Assembly (NCBI GenBank): GCA_045805385.1
Contig: JBJMLG010000085.1
Coordinates: forward strand, 1-14,819
Reading direction: 5' to 3'
Source: JADGHQ01 sp045805385
GTDB lineage: Bacteria; Actinomycetota; Thermoleophilia; Solirubrobacterales; Thermoleophilaceae
DNA: 14,819 nucleotides
The notes beneath the pieces are model-generated. The model was not told the DNA's origin and ran no database searches. It worked only from the letters and a program-made list of their open reading frames with translations. Position 1 is the first letter of the stretch; each line of letters opens with the position of its first letter. Shown piece after piece: positions 6,847-13,359 of the stretch. The position numbers were made by a program, and so were the translations under genes.

Positions 6847-7670
6847 GCCGGCAGTGGGATCATCGTGCGCCTGCGTCCCGAGAAGTCGGCGATCTCGGTC
6901 ACTCCCAGCGACCGCAGGTAGTCGACGGCCACCTCGTAGCGGTGGCCGAGCTGGTCGGGCACGTGAGCGTCGGACGAGAGCGCCACCGGCCGCCCGGCCT
7001 CGAGGCACATCTCGAGGAACGCGCGCGCCGGGTAGATCTCACCGACCGGCTTGCGCAGGCCCGCAGTCGAGACCTCGATCGCCACGTCCGAGTCGGCGAT
7101 GCCGTCCATCGCGCGATCGTAGAAGCGGCGCAGGTCGCCGCCCGGCCACGGGCGCTCCTTGCCCCACACCTTCACCAGGTCCGGGTGGGCGAGGATGTCG
7201 TACATGCCGCTTCCGGCCGCCTCGCCGAGCGTCTCGAAGTAGCGCGCCCAGACCTTCTCGGGGTCGCCGGAGTCCCACACGTCCCACTCGTCCATGTCGA
7301 CTGCCTCGTCGCGCAGGAAGTGCACCGAGCCGACCACGTAGTCCCAGTCGCGGGCCTCGAGCAGATTGGCCATGCGATCCTCGCGCCCTGGCACGAAGTC
7401 CGCTTCGATGCCGAGCTTCAGCGGTGTGGAGCGCACGAACTCGCAGTAGGCGTCGAGATCGTCGACCGCGTTGCGCTCCCACCACGGGTGCTGCCACACC
7501 TCGAGCGACTGCCTGAAGCGGTGGATGTGCTCGGACACGCCGAGGATCTCGATCCCGCGCTCCTGGGCGACCGTCAGATAGCGCTCCGCATTCGTCTGAG
7601 TGAAGTACTGATCAGCCGGACTCGGCTGCTCGTCGGGCCGCAGGTGCACGTGAAAGTCGGTGAGCGGCAA
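6843..7670 (-). CDS. PHP-domain phosphatase, HisJ-like (histidinol-phosphatase family)
   Basis: A 275-residue PHP-fold protein with all the expected metal ligands: DFHVHLRP (H7, H9), SEHIHRF (H48), GIEADFVPG (E89), VGSVHFL (H117), ILAHPDL (H162) and LSSDAH (D234, H236). The overall pattern, including EVSTAGLRKPVGEIYP and DQLGHRY, matches the HisJ/HisK-type L-histidinol-phosphate phosphatases of histidine synthesis; another phosphomonoester substrate is possible because no his gene is nearby. I take TTG 7670 as start: it has GGAGG 7 bases upstream and immediately precedes the first motif, whereas the longer frame to 7895 runs through ispD. It sits 2 bases after ispD and overlaps ispF by 4 bases, so it is embedded in the isoprenoid operon. 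Confidence 0.9.
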   Translation of the reverse strand: MPLTDFHVHLRPDEQPSPADQYFTQTNAERYLTVAQERGIEILGVSEHIHRFRQSLEVWQHPWWERNAVDDLDAYCEFVRSTPLKLGIEADFVPGREDRMANLLEARDWDYVVGSVHFLRDEAVDMDEWDVWDSGDPEKVWARYFETLGEAAGSGMYDILAHPDLVKVWGKERPWPGGDLRRFYDRAMDGIADSDVAIEVSTAGLRKPVGEIYPARAFLEMCLEAGRPVALSSDAHVPDQLGHRYEVAVDYLRSLGVTEIADFSGRRRTMIPLPA

Positions 7671-7672
7671 GC

Positions 7673-8320
7673 TCAGGCCTCCGCTCGTTCGCGCAGCAGC
7701 GCCTCGGCCACGGCGAGATCGAGCGGGCGCGTGACCTTCAAGTTGTCGGGCGGCGCTTCCACGATCCGCACCGACCCTCCCGCGGCCTCCACGAGCGAAG
7801 CATCGTCGGTCGCGGCGGCAAGCACGGACTCCTCGACGTCGAGCGCGCGCCGAAGCGCGTCCGCGCGGAAGACCTGGGGCGTCTGGATCGCCCACAGCGA
7901 GGTCCGGTCAAGCGTGCGCAGGACGCGCCCGCCCGCGCCGGCCTCCTTCACGGTGTCGGTGACTGGAGCCGCCGCTATGGCGGCCTCGTAGCCGTCGTCG
8001 AGCGCCGCCACGCAGCGCTCCACCAGATCGCGTGTGAGGAGCGGGCGCGCTGCGTCGTGGACCACCGCGACCGTCGCCTCCGGTGCGGCGCGCAGCGCCT
8101 CTCTGACAGAAGCGGAGCGCGACGGCCCGCCCCTCACGCGATCTCGGCCCTCCTCGTGGCCCGGCGGAACCGCGACCACCACTCGGTCGCAAACGGCCTC
8201 GAGAACCTCGAGGCTCCACTCGAGCAGTGGTCGGCCGCCACACAATGCGAACGCCTTGGGACCCGGGGCCCCAAGGCGTTCACCACTGCCGGCGGCGGGA
8301 ACGATCCCGACGACGGCCAC
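7673..8320 (-). CDS. ispD: 2-C-methyl-D-erythritol 4-phosphate cytidylyltransferase
   Basis: IspD couples CTP to MEP to form CDP-ME, two steps before IspF in the MEP pathway. The 215-residue protein shows the nucleotide-binding loop PAAGSGERLG (8–17) with GPKAF supplying the catalytic lysine, VVHDAARPL, PVTDTVK, LWAIQTPQVFR, the TDDASLVEAAGG helix and the PDNLKVTRPLDL signature near the C-terminus. Length is normal. It starts at GTG 8320, 11 bases after the carD stop. A weak TGAAAG lies just upstream. Codons 14–24 contain a perfect 12-bp inverted repeat (see 8249–8281). Confidence 0.97.
   Translation of the reverse strand: MAVVGIVPAAGSGERLGAPGPKAFALCGGRPLLEWSLEVLEAVCDRVVVAVPPGHEEGRDRVRGGPSRSASVREALRAAPEATVAVVHDAARPLLTRDLVERCVAALDDGYEAAIAAAPVTDTVKEAGAGGRVLRTLDRTSLWAIQTPQVFRADALRRALDVEESVLAAATDDASLVEAAGGSVRIVEAPPDNLKVTRPLDLAVAEALLRERAEA
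8249..8281. repeat. Perfect 12-bp inverted repeat inside ispD
   Basis: GAACGCCTTGGG (8249–8260) and CCCAAGGCGTTC (8270–8281) are exact reverse complements around a 9-base GC-rich loop. In the mRNA this forms a very stable hairpin about 40 bases downstream of the ispD start codon. It lies over the conserved nucleotide-binding loop codons, and no T-run follows. Confidence 0.85.
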
Positions 8321-8331
8321 GCTTTCAGGCG

Positions 8332-8913
8332 CTACTTCGCCGCCGCAGCGGCGCCGTTGCGCTCGGCGTTCGCGTCCTCGATGAGCTTGTCGATGTGCTC
8401 CTCGGCTTCGCCCTCCTCCATCTCGAGCGCGTACATCAGCTCGGACGCGAGGATCTTCTTGGCGCGGGTGTACATCTGCTTCTCACCGGTCGAGAGGCCC
8501 TTGTCGGCCTCGCGGATCGCGAGGTTGCGGACGACCTCGGCGATCTCGAACACGTCGCCGGTCTTGATCTTGTCGCGGTTGTGCTTGAACCGGCGGTTCC
8601 AGTTCTTCGGCATCTGGGAGACGTCGTCGCACAGGACTGAAGTGACGCGCTGAACGTCTTCCTCGCCGATGACCCGCCGCAGCCCGGCCTTGCCGGCGTT
8701 CTCACACGGCACCATCACGGTCATGTCGTTGTGGAGGATCTTGATCGTGAGGTACTCACGCTTCTCGCCGAGGACCTCCTTCTGCTCCTTCTTGACGACC
8801 TTGCCCGCGCCGTGGTGCGGATAGACGACCTGATCGCCGATCTCGTAGATGATCAGCTCGGTCTCGCGAGTGATCTCCAGATCTTCGACGTCGATCTCGC
8901 CCCCGAGATCCAC
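8332..8913 (-). CDS. carD: CarD/CdnL-family RNA polymerase-binding transcription regulator
   Basis: CarD proteins bind the RNA polymerase β subunit and stabilise open promoter complexes, notably at rRNA promoters. The polymerase-interacting Tudor-like domain covers about residues 20–80 (IGDQVVYPHHGAGKVV … REYLTIKILHNDMTVMVPCENAG). The helical DNA-binding part follows with the wedge tryptophan in PKNWNRRF (W105) and the conserved KGLSTGEKQMYTRAKKILASEL. The core aligns with Mycobacterium CarD. The interval shown uses the first ordinary start, GTG 8913 (193 residues), but this GTG has no properly spaced ribosome binding site. The frame remains open upstream to a strong AAGGAGG at 8964–8970 placed before an ATT at 8956–8958, which would give 208 residues with an acidic N-terminal extension. 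Alanine-rich C-terminus. It lies between disA and ispD. Confidence 0.95.
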   Translation of the reverse strand: MDLGGEIDVEDLEITRETELIIYEIGDQVVYPHHGAGKVVKKEQKEVLGEKREYLTIKILHNDMTVMVPCENAGKAGLRRVIGEEDVQRVTSVLCDDVSQMPKNWNRRFKHNRDKIKTGDVFEIAEVVRNLAIREADKGLSTGEKQMYTRAKKILASELMYALEMEEGEAEEHIDKLIEDANAERNGAAAAAK

Positions 8914-8955
8914 GTCCTTGTCTTCGGTGTCCTGCTCGTAGGCAGCTGCTTCGGT

Positions 8956-8970
8956 AATGATGTCCTCCTT
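8956..8970 (-). promoter_or_regulatory. Strong Shine-Dalgarno before an in-frame ATT, probable true carD start
   Basis: AAGGAGG (minus strand, 8970 to 8964) is the best ribosome binding site in the window. Five bases further is ATT (8958–8956), in frame with carD. No ATG, GTG or TTG lies within useful distance in any frame. AUU is a known rare initiator (infC of Escherichia coli). Confidence 0.6.
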
Positions 8971-9002
8971 GTAACAACGCCCCGTGAGGAGCGGGCTGGC
9001 AT

Positions 9003-10112
9003 TCAGGTTTGCAGATATCGGTCCACGAGGTTGATCTCCTGGAGGCGGCGCAGGCCCTCGCGGATGTCCTTCGCACGCATGTCCCCGACACCCTCGACGG
9101 CCTCGAGCTCCGAGTCGGTGGCGGCGAGGATCTCCTCCAGGCCTCCGAACTCGCGCACGATCGCCTGGATCACGAGCTTTGGCAGTCTTGGGATCTTCCC
9201 CAGGATGCGGAAGCCGCGCGGCGACACGGGATGGTCCAGGGTGTTCAGCTTTCGGTCGTAGCCCAGGACCTCGGCGAGGCGGCCGAAGTCGAGCAGGTCC
9301 TGGTGGGGCAGGCGGGCGAGCTGGTCGAGCACGAGCGCGAAGCTGTCGTCCGACGGCTCGGCGAGGTAGTCGTGCACGAGCGCGGCCTTGTCGGCGGCGA
9401 CTCCGACCATCGTCTCCTCTAGCTGCATCTCGATCAGCCGGCCCTCGGTGCCGAGCTCGACGATGTAGCGCTCGATCTCCACGGCCATGCGGGTGACGAG
9501 CTCGGCGCGCTGGAGCACGGTGAGCACGTCGTGCAGGGTCACGCCGCCCTCGAACTCGAGGGCGGTGAGGCGCGTGGAGACCTGGTCGAGGCGCGTGCGG
9601 TACTTGTCGAGCGTGGCGAGCGCCTGGTTCGCCTTGGCCAGCACCACCGGGATGTCCTCGAGGATGTACTTCGCGCCGTCGAGGTAGAGCGACACCACGT
9701 CGCGGCTGGCCGACACGGCGATCACCAGAGCGTCCGTCTGCTTGGCGACGCGTTCGGCCGTGCGGTGGCGAGTGCCGGTCTCGAGCGAGAGGATTGTCGG
9801 GTCCGGCATGAGCTGCACGTTCGCCCAGCAGATCTTGGTGGAGTTGGCGGAGAGGATGATCGCGCCGTCCATCTTCGCCACCTGGTAGAGCAGCGCAGGC
9901 GTGTAGTCGATGTCGAGCTTGATGCCGCCGGAGTAGAGGAACGAGAGCTCCTCGCTGTCCCCGATGCAGATCAGCGCCCCGAGCCGGCCCTGCACGATGG
10001 CGTCTATGCCCTCGCGAACGGCGGTGCCGGGGGCGACCATCTCGAGCGCCCTTACGAGCCGGGGCTCCTGACGGTCTTCGATGTCCGTGACGTCATCCCC
10101 AGCTTGCGGCAT
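9003..10112 (-). CDS. disA: DNA integrity scanning diadenylate cyclase DisA
   Basis: DisA makes c-di-AMP from two ATP and slows when bound to branched DNA. Numbered from ATG 10112 the protein has 369 residues, near the family length of about 360. The DAC domain occupies about 10–150 with the catalytic DGA (82–84) and GTRHRTAER (RHR 115–117). A helical spine follows (about 150–290, KYRTRLDQVSTRLTALE), then a C-terminal helix-hairpin-helix DNA-binding domain (about 310–360, AATDSELEAVEGVGDMRAKDIREGL). The frame stays open to a GTG at 10151. I prefer ATG 10112 because the extra residues are not part of the family and TATCAT sits six bases before it. It follows radA, its usual partner, and precedes carD by a 44-base gap to the ATT. 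Confidence 0.96.
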   Translation of the reverse strand: MPQAGDDVTDIEDRQEPRLVRALEMVAPGTAVREGIDAIVQGRLGALICIGDSEELSFLYSGGIKLDIDYTPALLYQVAKMDGAIILSANSTKICWANVQLMPDPTILSLETGTRHRTAERVAKQTDALVIAVSASRDVVSLYLDGAKYILEDIPVVLAKANQALATLDKYRTRLDQVSTRLTALEFEGGVTLHDVLTVLQRAELVTRMAVEIERYIVELGTEGRLIEMQLEETMVGVAADKAALVHDYLAEPSDDSFALVLDQLARLPHQDLLDFGRLAEVLGYDRKLNTLDHPVSPRGFRILGKIPRLPKLVIQAIVREFGGLEEILAATDSELEAVEGVGDMRAKDIREGLRRLQEINLVDRYLQT

Positions 10113-10118
10113 CACCCC

Positions 10119-10124
10119 ATGATA
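10119..10124 (-). promoter_or_regulatory. -10-like box positioned for leaderless disA transcription
   Basis: TATCAT on the minus strand, then GGGGTG (6 bases), then the ATG of disA at 10112. The start codon would coincide with +1. No clear -35. It would give disA transcription independent of radA, whose stop lies 81 bases upstream of the disA start. Confidence 0.4.
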
Positions 10125-10193
10125 GGGCACGAGAGGCAGAAATCCCTGCACTTTTGGCTTTGCAGCGGGAATTTCGGACGAATGACGCAGGCG

Positions 10194-11555
10194 TCAAGCC
10201 GCTGCTTCTGCCTCTTCGCGCTGGGTCAGGGCCTCGCGCAGAGCGGCCCTCAGGCTCGTGCGTGAGCGACTCGGCGCCAAGACAGGCTCGAGGCCAAACT
10301 TGGCGGCTTCCGCCATGCGCCTATCCGGATGGGCGACGTGGCGGAGCTCGCCGGTGAGCCCGACCTCACCGAAGGCCGCGAGCGGGCGCGCGCCATCGCC
10401 GAGCGCCACGCCTCGGGCGGCCGATGCAACCGCAAGCGCAATCGCCAGGTCTGCTCCGGGCTCGTCGACCCTCACGCCCCCGGCCACGGACACGAACACG
10501 TCGTTCGAGCCGAGCCGCAGGCTGGTGTGGCGGCTGAGCACCGCCAGCACGAGCGCCAGGCGGTTCCGATCGACGCCGTTCGAGACCCGGCGCGGGGGCA
10601 CGAGCTCGGTGGGCGCCACGAGCGCCTGCACCTCCACGAGCAGCGGCCTCGAGCCCTCCATCGCGGCCAGCACGACCGAGCCGGGGGCGCGCGTGGCCTC
10701 GGCCACGAAGCGTGAGCTGGCGTCCTCCACCTCCACGAGGCCGCTCTCGCGCATCTCGAACACGCCCACCTCATTGGTCGAGCCGAAGCGGTTCTTGAGC
10801 GCGCGCAGCGTCCTGAAGGTGCGCTCGCGCTCGCCCTCGAACTGGAGCACGCAGTCCACGAGATGCTCGAGCACGCGCGGCCCTGCCAGAGCGCCCTCCT
10901 TGGTCACGTGGCCCACGAGCAGCACCGCCACGCCGCGCTCCTTCGCGATCCGCATGAGCCGGCCCGCCACCTCGCGGACCTGGCCGACCGATCCAGGCGC
11001 ACCGGTGAGTCCGCTCGCGTACAGCGTCTGCACCGAGTCGACCACGCAGACGTCCGGGCGCTCGGCCTCCAGGGTCGCCTCCACGGCCTCTAGGTCGGTC
11101 TCGGCGACGATCGGCACGCGCAATGCGTCCTGCCCGAGCCGCTCGGCGCGCAGCTTCACCTGCGCCGCGGACTCCTCTCCCGACACGTAGAGCACCTTGC
11201 GCCCGGCGGCGGCGAGGTTCCCGAGCGCGCCTCCGGTGATGGTGGACTTCCCGATGCCCGGCGAGCCGCCGATCAGCACCATCGAGCCGGGCACGATGCC
11301 GCCGCCGAGCACGCGGTCGAGCTCGGCGATACCGGACGAGAAGCGGTCGACGTGCGGAGCCTCGACCTCGGAGAGCAGCACCGGCTTGAGCGCGCGGCCG
11401 GCGCGCTTGGCTCCGCCGCCGCTTGGCGCACCGGGAGGCGCCACCGCGGCACGCTCCTCGACCAGGCTGTTCCACTCGCCGCAACTCGGGCAGCGGCCGT
11501 GCCACTTGGCGCTGTCAGCGGCGCAGTTCGAGCAGACGAAGACGGTCTTTGCCAC
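10194..11555 (-). CDS. radA: DNA repair protein RadA (Sms)
   Basis: RadA is a hexameric helicase-like ATPase that drives branch migration in recombination. The 453-residue protein shows an N-terminal C4 zinc finger (C8, C11, C22, C25 in VCSNCAADSAKWHGRCPSCGEW), a RecA-like core with Walker A GGSPGIGKST (96–105) and Walker B CVVDS near 170, and the RadA-specific KNRFGS motif (254–259). The C-terminal Lon-protease-like domain contains GGVRVDEPGADLAIALAVASAA and AFGEVGLTGELR. Length is typical. It starts at GTG 11555, directly before the conserved AKTVFVCSNC; TACCTT lies six bases upstream and no Shine-Dalgarno is seen. It is the first gene of the conserved cluster here. Confidence 0.98.
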   Translation of the reverse strand: MAKTVFVCSNCAADSAKWHGRCPSCGEWNSLVEERAAVAPPGAPSGGGAKRAGRALKPVLLSEVEAPHVDRFSSGIAELDRVLGGGIVPGSMVLIGGSPGIGKSTITGGALGNLAAAGRKVLYVSGEESAAQVKLRAERLGQDALRVPIVAETDLEAVEATLEAERPDVCVVDSVQTLYASGLTGAPGSVGQVREVAGRLMRIAKERGVAVLLVGHVTKEGALAGPRVLEHLVDCVLQFEGERERTFRTLRALKNRFGSTNEVGVFEMRESGLVEVEDASSRFVAEATRAPGSVVLAAMEGSRPLLVEVQALVAPTELVPPRRVSNGVDRNRLALVLAVLSRHTSLRLGSNDVFVSVAGGVRVDEPGADLAIALAVASAARGVALGDGARPLAAFGEVGLTGELRHVAHPDRRMAEAAKFGLEPVLAPSRSRTSLRAALREALTQREEAEAAA

Positions 11556-11561
11556 CCGTCG

Positions 11562-11567
11562 AAGGTA
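11562..11567 (-). promoter_or_regulatory. -10-like box positioned for leaderless radA transcription
   Basis: TACCTT on the minus strand is followed by six bases (CGACGG) and the radA GTG. The 42-base gap to the RTX gene leaves room for a promoter. No recognisable -35. Confidence 0.45.
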
Positions 11568-11597
11568 AGGACGGGAGCGGACGTCTTCCGCCCCCGG

Positions 11598-12404
11598 TCA
11601 GCTCGAGCGGCGTACCTTCTCGCAACCTCGGACGCGGTCGCGCTTGTCGGCGATCACCGCGTCGCGGCCAGGGCCGCAGTCCGCGCTATCCGTGTATCCG
11701 TTCGCGGTGTTGATCGTGTCGTTCCCGGGGCCCCCGACGGCACGGTTGCCCGAGAACCCGAGCGAGATCCGGTCGTTGCCGGGGCCGCCGTCGATCTTGT
11801 CCTTGCCCCACCCGCCGAGCAGCTTGTCGTCCCCCGGGCCGCCGTTGATCGTGTCGTTGCCGTCCTCGCCGTCGAGCGTGTCGTTGCCGTCGCCGCCGTT
11901 CAGGCAATCGGCGGCACGGCCACCGACGAAGGAGTCATTGCCGGCGAGGCCGTTGAACAAATCGCTGTCCTGCGAGCCGATGAAGGTGTCGTTGAGCGCC
12001 GTCCCGTCGAAGCGGTTGGTGCAATGACCAGGTAGCGGGGTGACGGCGTACTTCACGACCGCCTCCGACGTGGCCGTGCCGTACACGTCCCCGATTACCC
12101 AGCGCAATCCAAACGTGTGGCCGATGTCGAACGCGCTGAGCGTGAGGGTCTCGCCGGTCGCGCCGGGGATCGGCTGGCACGCCTCGCCAGTCTCGTCGCA
12201 ACGCAGCCACTGCATGGATTGCACGAAGGGTCGCTCCGGTCCGATCGTCACGGACATCGTGGTCTGTGGATGAAGATCCCACTGCGGGGCTATCGACGGA
12301 GCGGCACCGCCCCAGCGTGGGTCGTTCTCCGCCAGGGCCGTCGAGGCGCAGACGAGTGACGCCGCGCAAAGGAGCGCGGCGAGCCGCGCAATGGGCCAGG
12401 ACAT
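11598..12404 (-). CDS. Secreted RTX (hemolysin-type) calcium-binding repeat protein
   Basis: The 268-residue protein has a signal peptide (about 1–25, cleavage after STALA). A β-sandwich module follows at about 60–122, with the W-L-R-C-D … C-x-x-I-P-GATG-E-T-L-T-L … D-I-G-H-T pattern seen repeatedly in exported actinobacterial proteins. RTX nonapeptides at about 133–232 include NGGDGNDTLDGEDGNDTING, GGPGDDKL and GGPGNDRI. The C-terminal block DCGPGRDAVIADKRDRVRGC carries a probable disulfide pair. The GGxGxDxxx repeats bind Ca2+ and fold into a parallel β-roll outside the cell. No enzymatic domain is present, so a surface, adhesion or matrix role is inference only. No type I secretion genes are adjacent; the signal peptide implies Sec export. 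TAGGCT lies six bases before the ATG. Confidence 0.92.
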   Translation of the reverse strand: MSWPIARLAALLCAASLVCASTALAENDPRWGGAAPSIAPQWDLHPQTTMSVTIGPERPFVQSMQWLRCDETGEACQPIPGATGETLTLSAFDIGHTFGLRWVIGDVYGTATSEAVVKYAVTPLPGHCTNRFDGTALNDTFIGSQDSDLFNGLAGNDSFVGGRAADCLNGGDGNDTLDGEDGNDTINGGPGDDKLLGGWGKDKIDGGPGNDRISLGFSGNRAVGGPGNDTINTANGYTDSADCGPGRDAVIADKRDRVRGCEKVRRSS

Positions 12405-12410
12405 GCGCCC

Positions 12411-12416
12411 AGCCTA
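12411..12416 (-). promoter_or_regulatory. -10-like box positioned for leaderless RTX gene transcription
   Basis: TAGGCT on the minus strand, six bases GGGCGC, then the ATG at 12404. It is identical to the box before tRNA-Thr at 458–463. No Shine-Dalgarno. Confidence 0.45.
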
Positions 12417-12669
12417 AGCGCGCTGGCGGCGCCGCGGCCACCCGCTGGACGAGAGTCCGACTCGCGGGCGAAAACCGGTTCGGCATCTTTGGACAGCGGG
12501 ATAGATGCGTCGCAGGCCTCTGCGGCGAATATGACCTCAGCCGCTCGAGTCCGCGGCTTGTTCGGAAAGGACGCGATACGGGCGGAGCGGCGAAGCCTCT
12601 CCGTGTCATCGCTCTCTCTCCCTCGAGGGGCCTGCGGGCGGTTCTGGCCAAGGGCGTCCCGCAGGTCCC
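12417..12669. other. Non-coding stretch between CDGSH and RTX genes
   Basis: About 250 bases in which the open frames on both strands give Arg/Ser/Pro-rich products typical of GC-rich shadow frames. I see no RNA gene, repeat or factor-independent terminator. It presumably holds the promoter region of the RTX gene at its left end. Confidence 0.5.
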
Positions 12670-12915
12670 TCATCCCTCTGCCGCCGCCGCCGCCTCCGCC
12701 TCGGCGACAGCCTTCTCCGCCGCCTGGAATGCGTTCTTCCGGTGCGTGCCGTCGCAGAACGGCTTCGTACTCGAGCCACCGCAGCGACACAGCGCGATCA
12801 CCTCACCCTGCTCGCCGAGGTCGAACGCGTTCCCGTCGGCGTCGATCAGCCGGATCGGGCCGGTGACCTTGTAGGGGCCGTTCAGGCGGGTCTTGATCTC
12901 GACGATGTCGGGCAT
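12670..12915 (-). CDS. CDGSH-type iron-sulfur domain protein
   Basis: The 81-residue protein contains one CDGSH motif: C43, C45, C54 and H58 in LCRCGGSSTKPFCDGTH, the three-cysteine, one-histidine ligand set of a labile [2Fe-2S] cluster. The preceding β-strands (YKVTGPIRLIDADGNAFDL) and overall size match the small bacterial and actinobacterial members, followed here by an Ala/Glu-rich helical tail. Family members are linked to redox or iron-sulfur transfer, with no precise role proven for this type. The ATG start has a good AAGGAG about 9 bases upstream. The gene is divergent from the small plus-strand gene at 13075 and is not tightly joined to the RTX gene. Confidence 0.93.
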   Translation of the reverse strand: MPDIVEIKTRLNGPYKVTGPIRLIDADGNAFDLGEQGEVIALCRCGGSSTKPFCDGTHRKNAFQAAEKAVAEAEAAAAAEG

Positions 12916-13061
12916 TCCGATTGCTCCTTCCGGGTGTCAATGCTCAATACCCGCTCGGAGCCGAAGGCTTACCACTTGGCGAGACACCGGAAGCGACGTC
13001 GCGCCACCCAGCCGCGTCATACATCCGTCCAACGAGCTGGCTGGCGCACCGGCACAAGCCG

Positions 13062-13067
13062 TACCTT
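13062..13067 (+). promoter_or_regulatory. -10-like box positioned for near-leaderless transcription of the 76-residue gene
   Basis: TACCTT is followed by seven bases (GGGTCGA) and the ATG at 13075. The same hexamer precedes radA on the other strand. Confidence 0.4.
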
Positions 13068-13074
13068 GGGTCGA

Positions 13075-13305
13075 ATGGCACGCGCAGTGAACCTCATCGC
13101 ACATTTCGCGGACGGTCCCGTTGCGGGGCGGATGGAGTTGCTCGAGGCCGGCGAGCCGGTGCGCAAGGTCTGGGCGCCGCGCGGCAAGCTCCGTAAGGCA
13201 CTCAATAAGGCACCGCGCACCGCCCACTACAAGCTCGAGCGTGCCTGGCATGAAGACGGGGAGCACCACCTGCTGTACCGCTTCGCCGGCACCAGCCGGG
13301 CCTAG
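13075..13305 (+). CDS. Conserved-looking small protein of unknown function (76 aa)
   Basis: From ATG 13075 the frame gives MARAVNLIAHFADGPVAGRM and continues to HLLYRFAGTSRA, ending at TAG 13303–13305. The residue mix is balanced, with alternating hydrophobic strands, a central basic stretch (KLRKALNKAPR) and a H/W/E-containing end, so it looks coding, whereas the longer frame upstream to 12742 looks like shadow. There is no signal peptide, membrane segment or cysteine. I do not recognise the family. It is convergent with clpC and shares the terminator that follows. No Shine-Dalgarno; TACCTT is 7 bases before the ATG. Confidence 0.65.
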   Translation: MARAVNLIAHFADGPVAGRMELLEAGEPVRKVWAPRGKLRKALNKAPRTAHYKLERAWHEDGEHHLLYRFAGTSRA

Positions 13306-13308
13306 AAC

Positions 13309-13334
13309 GAAAACGGCCCGCCGAAGCGGGCCGT
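13309..13334 (-). terminator. Factor-independent terminator of clpC, possibly bidirectional
   Basis: ACGGCCCGC (13313–13321) pairs perfectly with GCGGGCCGT (13326–13334). On the minus strand the loop is TTCG, the stable UUCG tetraloop, and the stem runs into TTTT, a proper terminator for clpC, which ends 25 bases before it. On the plus strand it begins 7 bases after the 76-residue gene but lacks a following T-run, so it is weaker in that direction. Confidence 0.85.
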
Positions 13335-13359
13335 CTCGAATGCTGTTGCGGTTCGGGCG

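Noticed and set aside
6847..7008. N-terminal extension of the ispF frame
   Set aside because: The extra 54 residues are Arg/Pro-rich, lie inside the phosphatase gene and exceed the family length. GTG 6846 fits.
7671..7895. N-terminal extension of the PHP phosphatase frame
   Set aside because: It runs through ispD with shadow-like composition. TTG 7670 has GGAGG at a good distance and precedes the first conserved motif.
8217..8231. Small inverted repeat CCACT-CGAGC-AGTGG in ispD
   Set aside because: Five-base arms in GC-rich coding DNA are expected by chance.
11935..12651. 238-codon minus-strand ORF over the RTX gene and the gap behind it
   Set aside because: Its product is Arg/Pro/Ser-rich, shows no domain and overlaps a well-supported gene in another frame, so it is treated as a shadow.
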